From Kiritimatiellia bacterium (GTDB lineage: Bacteria > Verrucomicrobiota > Kiritimatiellia > PWTM01), in contig JAOACR010000023.1 in NCBI GenBank assembly GCA_026417735.1, forward strand, positions 1-64,000: a stretch of 64,000 bases of DNA. The letters are read 5' to 3'. This document shows positions 8,724 through 16,496 of the stretch, in pieces; the first letter of the stretch is position 1, and each line of letters starts with the position of its first letter. Under the pieces are notes generated by a model. The model ran no database searches and was not told the DNA's origin. It saw only the letters and a program-made list of their open reading frames with translations. The position numbers and the translations under genes were made by a program.

Positions 8724-9912
8724 ATGCGCTCATCCCGAAAAACAGAGTTCGTTTCAAGCGGCGGTACATCGCCACCCTTTCCGCAACCGGCGGCGCAAGC
8801 CGATGATCCGACCGCGGCCGCATCCGCGCCAGTTCCGCGCGCGCGGTACCGCGCCCGCTGGTGTCGCGCGCGCCGACCCGGTCAAGGCACTCGGCAAGAC
8901 CCGCCGGATCGCTCAGCACCATACACCCTCCGCCCGCCTCCGCCAGCCGCGCGCGGACTGTCGCCAAGAACGGCGAGGCGGCGATCCGTTCGCGGACGCG
9001 ACGGCCATCCCCCACCGACTCCGCGGCGAACTGGATCACCGGGCAAGGCTCGATGTCGCCGCCGGGGCCGACATGATGGCTCAGTCCGATTGCCGCCGGA
9101 CAGATCGCGCGCCCCTCTTCGTCCCAGTAGGAATCCACCAGCAGCAACGGCCACCGGCCCCTCGCTGCAACCAGAAACTCCCGCACCTCTCGAATCTGCT
9201 GTTCGTCCAGCGCCAGCTCCGGCGCGGGCCGGGGACCCACGGGCCGGTAGAGGTAGTACCAGACGTAGTGCACCCCCCGCTGGACGCACTCGCGCAGAAA
9301 CACCTCGCTCGTCATGTCCGCCAAGTTACTTCGGCACAGACTCGTGGCGACACCAGTGATCAGGCCGTGACGACGACACGCCGCAACCGCCGCCCATGCC
9401 CGATCCGCCGCGCCCCGTGCGCCACGCCGCTCGTCCGCCGCCCCGCCAGTTCCCTCAATGCTGATCAACGGCGACACGTTGCGCAGTTGTCGAAACCGGC
9501 GCGCGACCGCCTCGTCCAACCGCCATCCGTTGGTAAACACCTGAAAGTACGCATCGGGGTGCCGGCCGATCACCTCCAACAGCGCCGGATACAACAGCGG
9601 CTCGCCGCCGAGCAGCCCGATCAGTGGCGCACCACCGTCGGCGATCCATCCGGCGATCAGACGATCCAGCGTGGCCGGTTCAATCGCGCGCGGCGGGCGT
9701 GACGGCGTCACCCAGCACCCAAGACAAGCGAGGTTGCACTCGTCCGTTATTGAAATGAACAGAAACGGTGGCGCGGCTGGCCGCCCCGAGCTGAGCGCAT
9801 GCCGCCACCTGCGCACCGCCCGTCCCGACCGGAACGCCGCTCGGGCAAACCTCGCCAGCAGCATCGGCGAGCTGCCCGTTGCCCATCGCCACAGCAGCCG
9901 CGCGGCGATCAT
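8716..9912 (-). CDS. Radical SAM protein
   Basis: 398 residues. The radical SAM cluster-binding motif is CNLACLGC (Cys59, Cys63, Cys66), followed by the GGEP SAM-contact motif in LIGLLGGEPLLYPALLEVI and by PLISIEGTGG. A later Cys-bearing segment (GGDIEPCPVIQFAAESVGD) resembles the start of a SPASM-like region but has few Cys, so at most one extra cluster is likely. ATG at 9912 overlaps the stop of the upstream ferredoxin gene (ATGA), which suggests that the ferredoxin supplies electrons. Such enzymes carry out methylation, ring formation or C-C bond chemistry; the DUF116-prenyl synthase next door suggests an isoprenoid or lipid substrate, but this is inference. Confidence 0.88.
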   Translation of the reverse strand: MIAARLLWRWATGSSPMLLARFARAAFRSGRAVRRWRHALSSGRPAAPPFLFISITDECNLACLGCWVTPSRPPRAIEPATLDRLIAGWIADGGAPLIGLLGGEPLLYPALLEVIGRHPDAYFQVFTNGWRLDEAVARRFRQLRNVSPLISIEGTGGAADERRGARGAADRAWAAVAACRRHGLITGVATSLCRSNLADMTSEVFLRECVQRGVHYVWYYLYRPVGPRPAPELALDEQQIREVREFLVAARGRWPLLLVDSYWDEEGRAICPAAIGLSHHVGPGGDIEPCPVIQFAAESVGDGRRVRERIAASPFLATVRARLAEAGGGCMVLSDPAGLAECLDRVGARDTSGRGTARAELARMRPRSDHRLAPPVAERVAMYRRLKRTLFFGMSAYG

Positions 9913-10703
9913 GCCGATGGCCCCGAGCCGCGCCCGCCGCTCGCCCGTTCTGCGGTCGCGCGGGCCGCCAGGGCACGGCGCCGGCGCGCCTCCAGCGCGT
10001 CGCGCAACTCACCGCCACCGAGCATCTCCAGCCGCTCGCGCACCGCGCGCGCTCTCTCCGACGCCTCGTCAGTGACCTCGGACCCATCCATCGGCGGCTC
10101 GTCATACTTCGGAAACACGATCGCGATCTCCGGACAGATCCGTGAGCAGGCGGGACACCGCGGCCGACAGTTCGCCGGCCTCGCCACACGGACACGGCCC
10201 TCCTTCAGCTCGTACACACCAAAAAGGCAGAACTCGACGCACAGGCCGCAGGCGGTGCAGCGGGCCGGATCAATCACCGGGAACCAGGGCAACCATCCTT
10301 CTGCTGCGGATCGCAGCTCGCGTGACGGCGCGGCACACACCGCCGACGCCGTACCGACACGACGCACCGCCTCCGTCGCGTCCGCAGCCACGAGGTCCAC
10401 ACACCGGACCGCCGGCAATGCACCGCCAAGCGTGTGCGCCATCAGCGCGCGGACCGCACGCGGCCGGCAAGCGCAAATGACACCCGGCGACGGCTCCCGC
10501 AACCATTCGAGCCACCAACTCGCAGCGACCGCGGCGGCCTCGCAGAGATCGTCCACCGTACGGACCGTCCACCCCGCAGCCGCCAGCGCGGCTGCGACCG
10601 CGTCCGCCGCCGACGGCTCCACGCGCCGGCTCCACACACAACGGCACACCACCGCGCGTGTCGCCGGCGCCGCTTCGCCCCTCGGATCCATCGGACCGGC
10701 CAT
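9909..10703 (-). CDS. 4Fe-4S ferredoxin-like protein with N-terminal domain
   Basis: 264 residues. A ferredoxin cluster motif is at about residues 143-155 (CTACGLCVEFC) with a second set of Cys in CRPRCPACSRICP, enough for one 4Fe-4S cluster and a possible second of irregular spacing. The N-terminal 140 residues form an unknown domain with several Cys and His (VVCRCVWSRRV, GVICACRPRAVRALMAH) that recalls heterodisulfide-reductase/CoxF-type sulfur-relay modules. The C-terminus is a basic helical tail (EARRRRALAARATAERA). The start at 10703 is the first ATG after the upstream propeller gene; ATG at 10691 is an alternative. It overlaps the radical SAM gene by four bases and is its likely electron donor. 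Confidence 0.75.
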   Translation of the reverse strand: MAGPMDPRGEAAPATRAVVCRCVWSRRVEPSAADAVAAALAAAGWTVRTVDDLCEAAAVAASWWLEWLREPSPGVICACRPRAVRALMAHTLGGALPAVRCVDLVAADATEAVRRVGTASAVCAAPSRELRSAAEGWLPWFPVIDPARCTACGLCVEFCLFGVYELKEGRVRVARPANCRPRCPACSRICPEIAIVFPKYDEPPMDGSEVTDEASERARAVRERLEMLGGGELRDALEARRRRALAARATAERASGGRGSGPSA

Positions 10704-10707
10704 CCAC

Positions 10708-11922
10708 TCAGCGCGACACCCGCAGGCTCGTGATGGTGCCGCGATCGCTTCGCATGAACAGCCGCCCGCCGCTCCACACTGGCGCGGTCCAGATTTTGCC
10801 ATCCGTGACCACACGCTCCCGGCGCGCAAGCGGGCGGTAGCCGGCCGGCGAAGCCTCCACAACAGTGATATCGCCCTTCTCGTTGAAATGCACGAGGCAA
10901 CGGTTGATCAGGATGACCGAACCGAAACCCATTTTCTGCCGCCAAACCTCCTGGCCGTCGGCCGCACGCACGCAGACCAGATCACCCCGCCCCGTGTTCC
11001 CATCGCAGCCGTAGATGTGGCCCTCCAGCAGCACCACGCTGCTGAAGTGGCTCGCGATCGTCTTGTTCCGCCATACCTCCCGCGGCCTCGGGCCGGACAC
11101 GTCCAGCAGTGCGCAGCCCTTGTCGTAGCCGGACGAAATGAACCACCGGTTCTCCGCCACAGGCTCGGGATCCGCCGCGTTCACATCCCACGAGGTCTCC
11201 CACGGATGTTCCATGACAACCTTCCCGTTCGACGCATCCACAATCAAGAACGCTTTGGCACCAAACAGCGCCAAATGCAGCCGCCCCCGCCGCTGAAACG
11301 GCACGGGCGTTGAATAGCCGGTGGTGCCGCCACCGCCGTTCCAGAGCATTCGCCCAGTGGCCTTGTCCAGCGCACAGCCCGAACGGCCAACGTTGAGATA
11401 AACGACTTCGCCGACGATCACCGGCGAGCCGGCCAGCCCCCAACGGCCGACATCCGCGCCGATCTCCTTCGCTACGTTGCGCGACCACACCAGCCTGCCG
11501 GTCTTCAGATCGAGACAGGCGGCGTCCCCCCAGTACCCCAACGTGTAGACGCGATCCGACTCAATCCACGGCGACGCGCGCGGTCCGGGATAACTGCCCG
11601 GTTTCGCGGGGTAACTGTGCCGCCAAATCTCACGTCCTGTCGCAATATCCAGCGCGACGACGTGGTCTCTCTCCCCGTCGTTGCCGAGCGTGACGCCGGT
11701 GCCGCCAACCACCGACAGCGCCGAGTATCCCTTGCCGACCGTCACAGTCCATTCGATCTGGCCCGTTTCAACCCCCTTCGGGTCAAACGTCTTGTCCTCG
11801 ACGATGCCGTTCCCGTTAGGGCCGCGGAATCGCGGCCACTCAGCACGGGTGCCGCTCTGGAACAATATGGGCAATCCGAGCGCAACCACGATCATCGGAC
11901 AGCGGGCCCAGGCCGGTTTCAT
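10708..11922 (-). CDS. Secreted PQQ-like beta-propeller protein
   Basis: 404 residues with a signal peptide (MKPAWARCPMIVVALGLPILFQSGTRAEW) and seven or eight WD/PQQ-type blades: WPRFRGPNGNGI at the mature N-terminus is the classical opening of the planctomycete/verrucomicrobial propellers, followed by ALDIATGREIWRHSYP, CLDLKTGRLVWSRN, ALDKATGRMLWNGGG, DASNGKVVMEHPWETSW and CVRAADGQEVWRQKMGF. A ribosome site AAGGAGAG lies eight bases before ATG. These proteins bind sugars or quinone-like ligands or act as scaffolds; no dehydrogenase residues are evident. It ends only four bases before the ferredoxin gene and may head that operon, although its function looks unrelated. Confidence 0.85.
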   Translation of the reverse strand: MKPAWARCPMIVVALGLPILFQSGTRAEWPRFRGPNGNGIVEDKTFDPKGVETGQIEWTVTVGKGYSALSVVGGTGVTLGNDGERDHVVALDIATGREIWRHSYPAKPGSYPGPRASPWIESDRVYTLGYWGDAACLDLKTGRLVWSRNVAKEIGADVGRWGLAGSPVIVGEVVYLNVGRSGCALDKATGRMLWNGGGGTTGYSTPVPFQRRGRLHLALFGAKAFLIVDASNGKVVMEHPWETSWDVNAADPEPVAENRWFISSGYDKGCALLDVSGPRPREVWRNKTIASHFSSVVLLEGHIYGCDGNTGRGDLVCVRAADGQEVWRQKMGFGSVILINRCLVHFNEKGDITVVEASPAGYRPLARRERVVTDGKIWTAPVWSGGRLFMRSDRGTITSLRVSR

Positions 11923-12188
11923 CGCGTCTCTCCTTTCCGTGATGGCGAGCGATTTGGAATCCCGTCAATTCGGCGCTTGCGCGAGGCAGCGTAGCCGGAC
12001 CACTGAGCTCTGGCAAGAAGCCGGAAGAAACTAGGCGCGGTAAGAGCCGCGTCGTCTGTCCGATGCGAACGGACATGAGGCAGACAGCTTCCCACCCCGC
12101 CGCGATGCCCTCCGCCGAGGTTCATCGCACCGCCGGGCCAATGAACCGCATCGCCGCCATGCCGCTTAGCGAACCCGCGGTCGCGGAA

Positions 12189-14120
12189 CTATTTCACGGG
12201 CGTCAGACGCACGCTCCGCAAATTGATCGCCCGCCATGTTGCCGCATCCAGCGGGCGCACTCTCACCTCATACACGCCGGCAGTCTCGACACGAAGCCGG
12301 CCCGCCTCAAAGGTACGAAACACATCCCAGGCGCGTGTCGGCGGTATGTTTGCTCGCAGCGTCTGGCCGGCCGCCTCGATCGCCCAGCCGCTGCCCTCAT
12401 GTACCGTCGCCGCCTCGACAACCACTCGCCAGACGCCCGCGGTCGGCACCCGGATCCGCCACACCGCAAACTCATCGGCGCGATCCCAGTATCCAATGTT
12501 CGCATGTGAACCGTAGGACTCCACGCGCAGACGCTCGCCGTGCAGGTCGGCGTCATCGGGATCCAGCCGAAATGCTCCATTCCGATCCGGTGCAACGATC
12601 GTCGGCTCCACCGGCACGGGAGCCGGCCGGAGGTTCACACCGCGAATGCGTAACGCACAGGTCCACGGGTTCAGCGGCGTTGTGGGCACGTCGACTTCCA
12701 GCGCACTCTCGGTCTGGCGCCAAGCGGGCGGCGCAGCCCCACCCAACAACTCCACCTGGTGAATCTCTCCCGCCGCGCGCGCGAGCGAACGAACGACCAT
12801 CAAACCGTTCGTCGGCCAGCCCAGTGCAATGGCGTACAGCGTCTGCCCCTTCGTCGTGAACCGGACGTCCGCCGGACCAAACGCAAAGTCCTCCTTGAAC
12901 CCGCCGCCCCGTACACGCGTCGGCCCCTCTCCATACACCGCCCAGGGGCGCGTCCCGTAAATCGCCTCGCCGTGCACATCAAACCACTGCGCAAGATCCT
13001 CGAGTTGCTGCTCCACCTCGGGGTCCAGCGATCCATCCGGTCGCTGCACAACGTTCAGGAGGAGATTGCCATTCTTGCTGACGATATCCACCAGCAGATG
13101 AATCACCCACCTCACCGGTCGGTATTTCCAATCGCGGTTGTAGTACCAGTCGCCGATCGAGGTGTCCGTCTGCCATGGGTGGGGAAGAATCGTTGGCATG
13201 ACGCCGCGTTCGATATCTTCCACCCATCGCCCCTCCGCACCGCGCTGTTTGCAGGTGTAGACCACCTGCGGAACACCCCCGTGCCGCGCAGCGCTGCTGT
13301 TGTAGAAATGGGCAATCATGCTGAGGCCGGCCGCATCGCGACCGGGCCCGAACGGCACTCCGCCGTCGGTGTACAACAGATCCGGCTGGTAGCGGTCCAC
13401 CAACTCGCGAATCACCGCATACCAGCGCCGGTGCCACCGCGGATCACGGCTGTACCAGCCGGTGTCGTCCGGGTCCGCCGGCCAGTGGTACAGGTCCTGA
13501 AACTCCGGATGGGCACCATCGTATCGCACGCCGGCCAACGGGCCGGAGGTGTCCATGCCGTGAGCAACCTGGAACCAGGTGAAACTGGCGCCCAGATGCT
13601 CCGAGACCCCAAACTTCATGCCGTGCCGGCGTGCCGCCGCCTGCCACTCCCCAACCACGTCGCGCTGTGGCCCCACCCGGACCGACGTCCACCGGTGCAA
13701 CGCAGAGTCCCAAAGAAAAAAGTTGTCGTGATGCGACGCCATGCTCACGAAGTACCGCGCGCCCGCCCGCCGATAGAGCGCCATCAGCCGATCGGGGTCC
13801 CACCGTTCAGCCCGCCACAGCGGCAGCAGATCCTTGTAGCCATGCTTCGATGGATGCCCCCACCGCTCCAGGTGATCCCGGTAGACCGGCGTCCCCTCCT
13901 GATACATTTTGCGCGCGTACCAGTCACCCCGTTCCGGAACCGCTTGCGGTCCCCAGTGGGACCAGATGCCAAATTTCGCATCGCGAAACCAGTCCGGACA
14001 TCGGTACGCGGCCAGCGAGGCGAGGTCCGGGCGAAATGGCCCCTCCGCATAAGGAAATTCCGACGTCGAGCCCCACGCCGCGCAAGCGATTCCCACTGCG
14101 ACACACCACCACCGTTTCAT
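12189..14120 (-). CDS. Secreted alpha-L-fucosidase (GH29)
   Basis: 643 residues with a signal peptide (MKRWWCVAVGIACAAWGSTS); ATG at 14120 follows AAGGAGAG by about seven bases, so the longer upstream reading is not used. GH29 hallmarks are PDWFRDAKFGIWSHWGPQAVP, the substrate-lining ARYFVSMASHHDNFFLWDS (HHD), and the nucleophile Asp in PDLLYTDGGVPFG. A conserved WYYNRDWKYRPVRWVIHLLVDIVSKNGNLLLNV block follows. The last 230 residues are beta-sandwich modules (VWRIRVPTAGVWRVVVEAATV) that fit a carbohydrate-binding role. It would release alpha-L-fucose from fucosylated or sulfated polysaccharides outside the cell. The divergent rhaM gene suggests a deoxy-sugar catabolic locus. Confidence 0.92.
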   Translation of the reverse strand: MKRWWCVAVGIACAAWGSTSEFPYAEGPFRPDLASLAAYRCPDWFRDAKFGIWSHWGPQAVPERGDWYARKMYQEGTPVYRDHLERWGHPSKHGYKDLLPLWRAERWDPDRLMALYRRAGARYFVSMASHHDNFFLWDSALHRWTSVRVGPQRDVVGEWQAAARRHGMKFGVSEHLGASFTWFQVAHGMDTSGPLAGVRYDGAHPEFQDLYHWPADPDDTGWYSRDPRWHRRWYAVIRELVDRYQPDLLYTDGGVPFGPGRDAAGLSMIAHFYNSSAARHGGVPQVVYTCKQRGAEGRWVEDIERGVMPTILPHPWQTDTSIGDWYYNRDWKYRPVRWVIHLLVDIVSKNGNLLLNVVQRPDGSLDPEVEQQLEDLAQWFDVHGEAIYGTRPWAVYGEGPTRVRGGGFKEDFAFGPADVRFTTKGQTLYAIALGWPTNGLMVVRSLARAAGEIHQVELLGGAAPPAWRQTESALEVDVPTTPLNPWTCALRIRGVNLRPAPVPVEPTIVAPDRNGAFRLDPDDADLHGERLRVESYGSHANIGYWDRADEFAVWRIRVPTAGVWRVVVEAATVHEGSGWAIEAAGQTLRANIPPTRAWDVFRTFEAGRLRVETAGVYEVRVRPLDAATWRAINLRSVRLTPVK

Positions 14121-14479
14121 CGTGGCTCTCCTTGGGCTTGCGCCGATACTGTAACAAGGCTGACGGCAAAACGGGAGCCCCCATGTTGAGCGCGCATCGC
14201 GCCCGGCGGCGCCGTTGATTCGGCGCTTCCCCCCCCGCATGCCCCGCAAAGCCGACCTGAGAGCAACAACCCTCACCCTCCATCCCGCCCGCACCCTTGC
14301 GCGCTGCGACTGCTGCCCGCCGTCGGCCGGAGAAGCGGCTGGCCCGCTCCACACCGGCCCTGGCCACACACCGGCGGCCGACGGCGCGCACCCGGGGCGT
14401 GGCTGGCGGAACCCCTCGCCACTCTTGACGCTGGTTCCACGACCTGACCATCCTGTAACTGCAACCTGGGAGTACCGCC
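14121..14479. promoter_or_regulatory. Divergent intergenic region between GH29 and rhaM
   Basis: These 359 bases separate two genes transcribed away from each other and must hold both promoters. I see no convincing reading frame, RNA gene or inverted repeat. The only clear short signals are the AAGGAGAG ribosome site next to the fucosidase start and a weak GGGAG near 14470 before rhaM. No confident -35/-10 pair or operator can be named in this GC-rich background. Confidence 0.5.
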
Positions 14480-14818
14480 ATGAAACGCTACGGGTGGGTG
14501 ATTGGCCTACGCGCGGAAAAAATGGAGGAGTACAAACGCCTGCACGCGGCAGTCTGGCCCGGCGTGTTGAACATGATCAAGGCGTGCAACATCCGGAACT
14601 ACTCGATCTTTCTGCGCCGCTTGCCGGACGGAAACTACTACCTCTTCAGCTACCTTGAATACACCGGCAATGACTTCGCCGCCGACATGGCGAAGATGGC
14701 GGCCGATCCCGAAACGCAGCGCTGGTGGGCCGTTTGCAATCCCTGCCAGCAGCCGCTGCCCGATCGCAAACCCAACGAATGGTGGGCGGAAATGGAAGAA
14801 GTTTTCCACCTGGACTAG
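14480..14818 (+). CDS. rhaM: L-rhamnose mutarotase
   Basis: 112 residues, the usual size of the RhaM/RhaU ferredoxin-like-fold family. Family residues are visible: RYGWVIGLRAEKMEEYKRLHAAVWPGVL with the catalytic His in the H-x3-WP segment, NIRNYSIFLRRLPDGNYYLFSYLEY with the catalytic Tyr, and the C-terminal WWAEMEEVFHLD. It interconverts the alpha and beta anomers of L-rhamnose (and in some cases L-fucose) in the cytoplasm before isomerase action. Neighbours are a GH29 fucosidase and a UroD-family protein; a GH106-type rhamnosidase lies at 47.8 kb. No rhamnose isomerase, kinase or aldolase is in the window. Confidence 0.93.
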   Translation: MKRYGWVIGLRAEKMEEYKRLHAAVWPGVLNMIKACNIRNYSIFLRRLPDGNYYLFSYLEYTGNDFAADMAKMAADPETQRWWAVCNPCQQPLPDRKPNEWWAEMEEVFHLD

Positions 14819-14822
14819 CGCG

Positions 14823-15866
14823 ATGACCTCACGCGAACGAGTGCTGGCCGCTTTCGCGCACGTCGAACCGGATGTTGTGCCACGCTGGTGCGGCGCTTCG
14901 CCGGAGTTTCTCGCCAAAGCCCGCCGAGAGCTGAACCTTCCCGATGACGAAAGTTTTTTCGTGCGGATTGGCGACGACTTTCGCCGCGTGTTTGCCCGCT
15001 ACGCGGGCCCCGAGTTTCCGCTGTCGCCCGGCGCAGTCTCACGCACCATCTTCGGTGTGGAACGAGCCGGCTACGGATACGGACAGCCCCTCAACCATCC
15101 ACTCGCCCACGCGACGCTCCGCGAGGTGCACGAATATCCATGGCCGGATCCAAACTGGCAGGATGTCTCGCACATTCGCGCGGACGCGCTCAAATGGAAG
15201 CGCCAGTATGCCATCCTCGGAGGAGACTGGTCGCCCTTTTGGCACGACCTCATCGACCTGCTCGGCATGGAGAACCTGTACTTCAAAATGTTCGACGAGC
15301 CGGAGATCGTGGATGCGGTCCTTCAGCATGTGGTGGACTACTACGCCGGCGTGAGCCGGCGCATCTTTGATGCCGCCGCTGACGTGATCGATGTGTTTTT
15401 CATCGGCAACGATTTTGGAAGTCAGACCGGCCCCTTGCTCGGCCCCGCGGAATTTGAGCGGTTTATTTTGCCGCATCTGAAGCGCCTCATTGACCTCGGC
15501 CACGCGTACAATCTGAAGGTCCAGCTCCACTGCTGTGGCGGGTTCGAACCGCTGATCCCAGCGATGATTGCAGCCGGCCTCGACGGTCTACACGCCGTCC
15601 AACCAAGTTGCGTGGGCATGGATCTGCGCACACTGAAGTCGCGCTACGGCTCGAAGATTCTCTTCAACGGCGCAATTGATTCGCATCACGTGCTCATCAA
15701 CGGCACACCGGACTTCGTCCGCCAGCGTACGCGCGAAGTGCTCGACATCATGGCCCCCGGCGGCGGCTACGTCGCCGGCGCCAGCCACGACTACATCCTC
15801 GAGGAAACGCCGGTCGAGAACATCGTCGCGATGTTCGATACCGTTGCCGAATGGCGGTACCCGTGA
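14823..15866 (+). CDS. Uroporphyrinogen-decarboxylase-family protein (MtaA/CmuA-like)
   Basis: 347 residues of the UroD (PF01208) TIM-barrel family, starting four bases after rhaM. Landmarks are MTSRERVLAAFAHVEPDVVP at the start, DVFFIGNDFGSQTGPLLGPAEFERFILPHLKRLI, and a metal-site pair in VQLHCCGGFEPLIPAMIAAGLDGLHAVQPSC. True haem-pathway UroD has other N-terminal residues; this branch is the catabolic/corrinoid methyltransferase-like group that is abundant in PVC bacteria. The HCCG segment resembles the zinc site of methylcobamide:CoM methyltransferases. Its exact reaction is not known. Coupling to rhaM suggests a role in deoxy-sugar or methylated-sugar breakdown, which is inference. Confidence 0.82.
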   Translation: MTSRERVLAAFAHVEPDVVPRWCGASPEFLAKARRELNLPDDESFFVRIGDDFRRVFARYAGPEFPLSPGAVSRTIFGVERAGYGYGQPLNHPLAHATLREVHEYPWPDPNWQDVSHIRADALKWKRQYAILGGDWSPFWHDLIDLLGMENLYFKMFDEPEIVDAVLQHVVDYYAGVSRRIFDAAADVIDVFFIGNDFGSQTGPLLGPAEFERFILPHLKRLIDLGHAYNLKVQLHCCGGFEPLIPAMIAAGLDGLHAVQPSCVGMDLRTLKSRYGSKILFNGAIDSHHVLINGTPDFVRQRTREVLDIMAPGGGYVAGASHDYILEETPVENIVAMFDTVAEWRYP

Positions 15867-16496
15867 GGCCAGCTGCGTAGGCAGCCGCGGAAAAACCCGA
15901 GGGCCCCCCAGCACTCAGCAGCCAACGGACGGCGGCGCTCTCTCGCCGGGACCGTACCCGAAGGTGCGATAAATTCAAGGGCTCGAACACGACCAAAAAC
16001 CGCACCACGTATCGCGCAGCCACGGTCGAAGCATGGCAACCTCCACTGACCACCGCGCCCAGCAAGCCGCATGACGTCGTGATCGGATGGGGCACTCCTC
16101 GCGGAGGCTGTTAAGAACGACGTCTGGATCGGTGGGGAACGACACAGTTCTGGTGAGCTTGCGACCGTAACGCGACGTTCCTGCGCACGGAAGAAACCTG
16201 GCCTCAAACCGGCCCTCGGTCTTCTCCATTGTCCTGCTGGGGATTGGCCGGTTCGGCGACTTCGCCGGTAAGGCACAGCTTCTTGGCCTTCGTCGCGCTC
16301 ACAGCGGCCTGCACTCCGAGATTCTGGAGGCCGGGATTCGGGCGGTAGCGATGATTGGGACCACCGGAGAGGCGGGGACGTCGTTTCCTTGCTTGACGGA
16401 GCCGGGCGAAACGTCCATGACTAGCTTTCGCGGTGCGGGGTCACACAACGCAGCCTCCGCCAGAGCATTGACGACGAGCAAAGGGTCGAGGGAACG
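15867..16496. other. Intergenic region without recognisable gene
   Basis: 630 bases between the UroD-like gene and the Tat-exported hydrolase. None of the six frames gives a protein that looks real: the open stretches are short, Arg/Ser-rich and lack a ribosome site. A minus-strand segment near 16210-16290 has a plausible 30-residue frame (KKLCLTGEVAEPANPQQDNG) that could be the remnant of a lost gene, but it has no start. No terminator hairpin with a T run was found. A GAGGGAACG site at the right end serves the next gene. Confidence 0.4.

Noticed and set aside
12189-14369. Fucosidase start at 14369
   Set aside because: The extra 83 residues are Arg-rich without a signal peptide; ATG 14120 has AAGGAGAG and a clear signal peptide.
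15867-16496. Possible transposase remnant
   Set aside because: No inverted repeats, DDE motif or insertion-site duplication could be seen; the short frame near 16.2 kb is too small to name.
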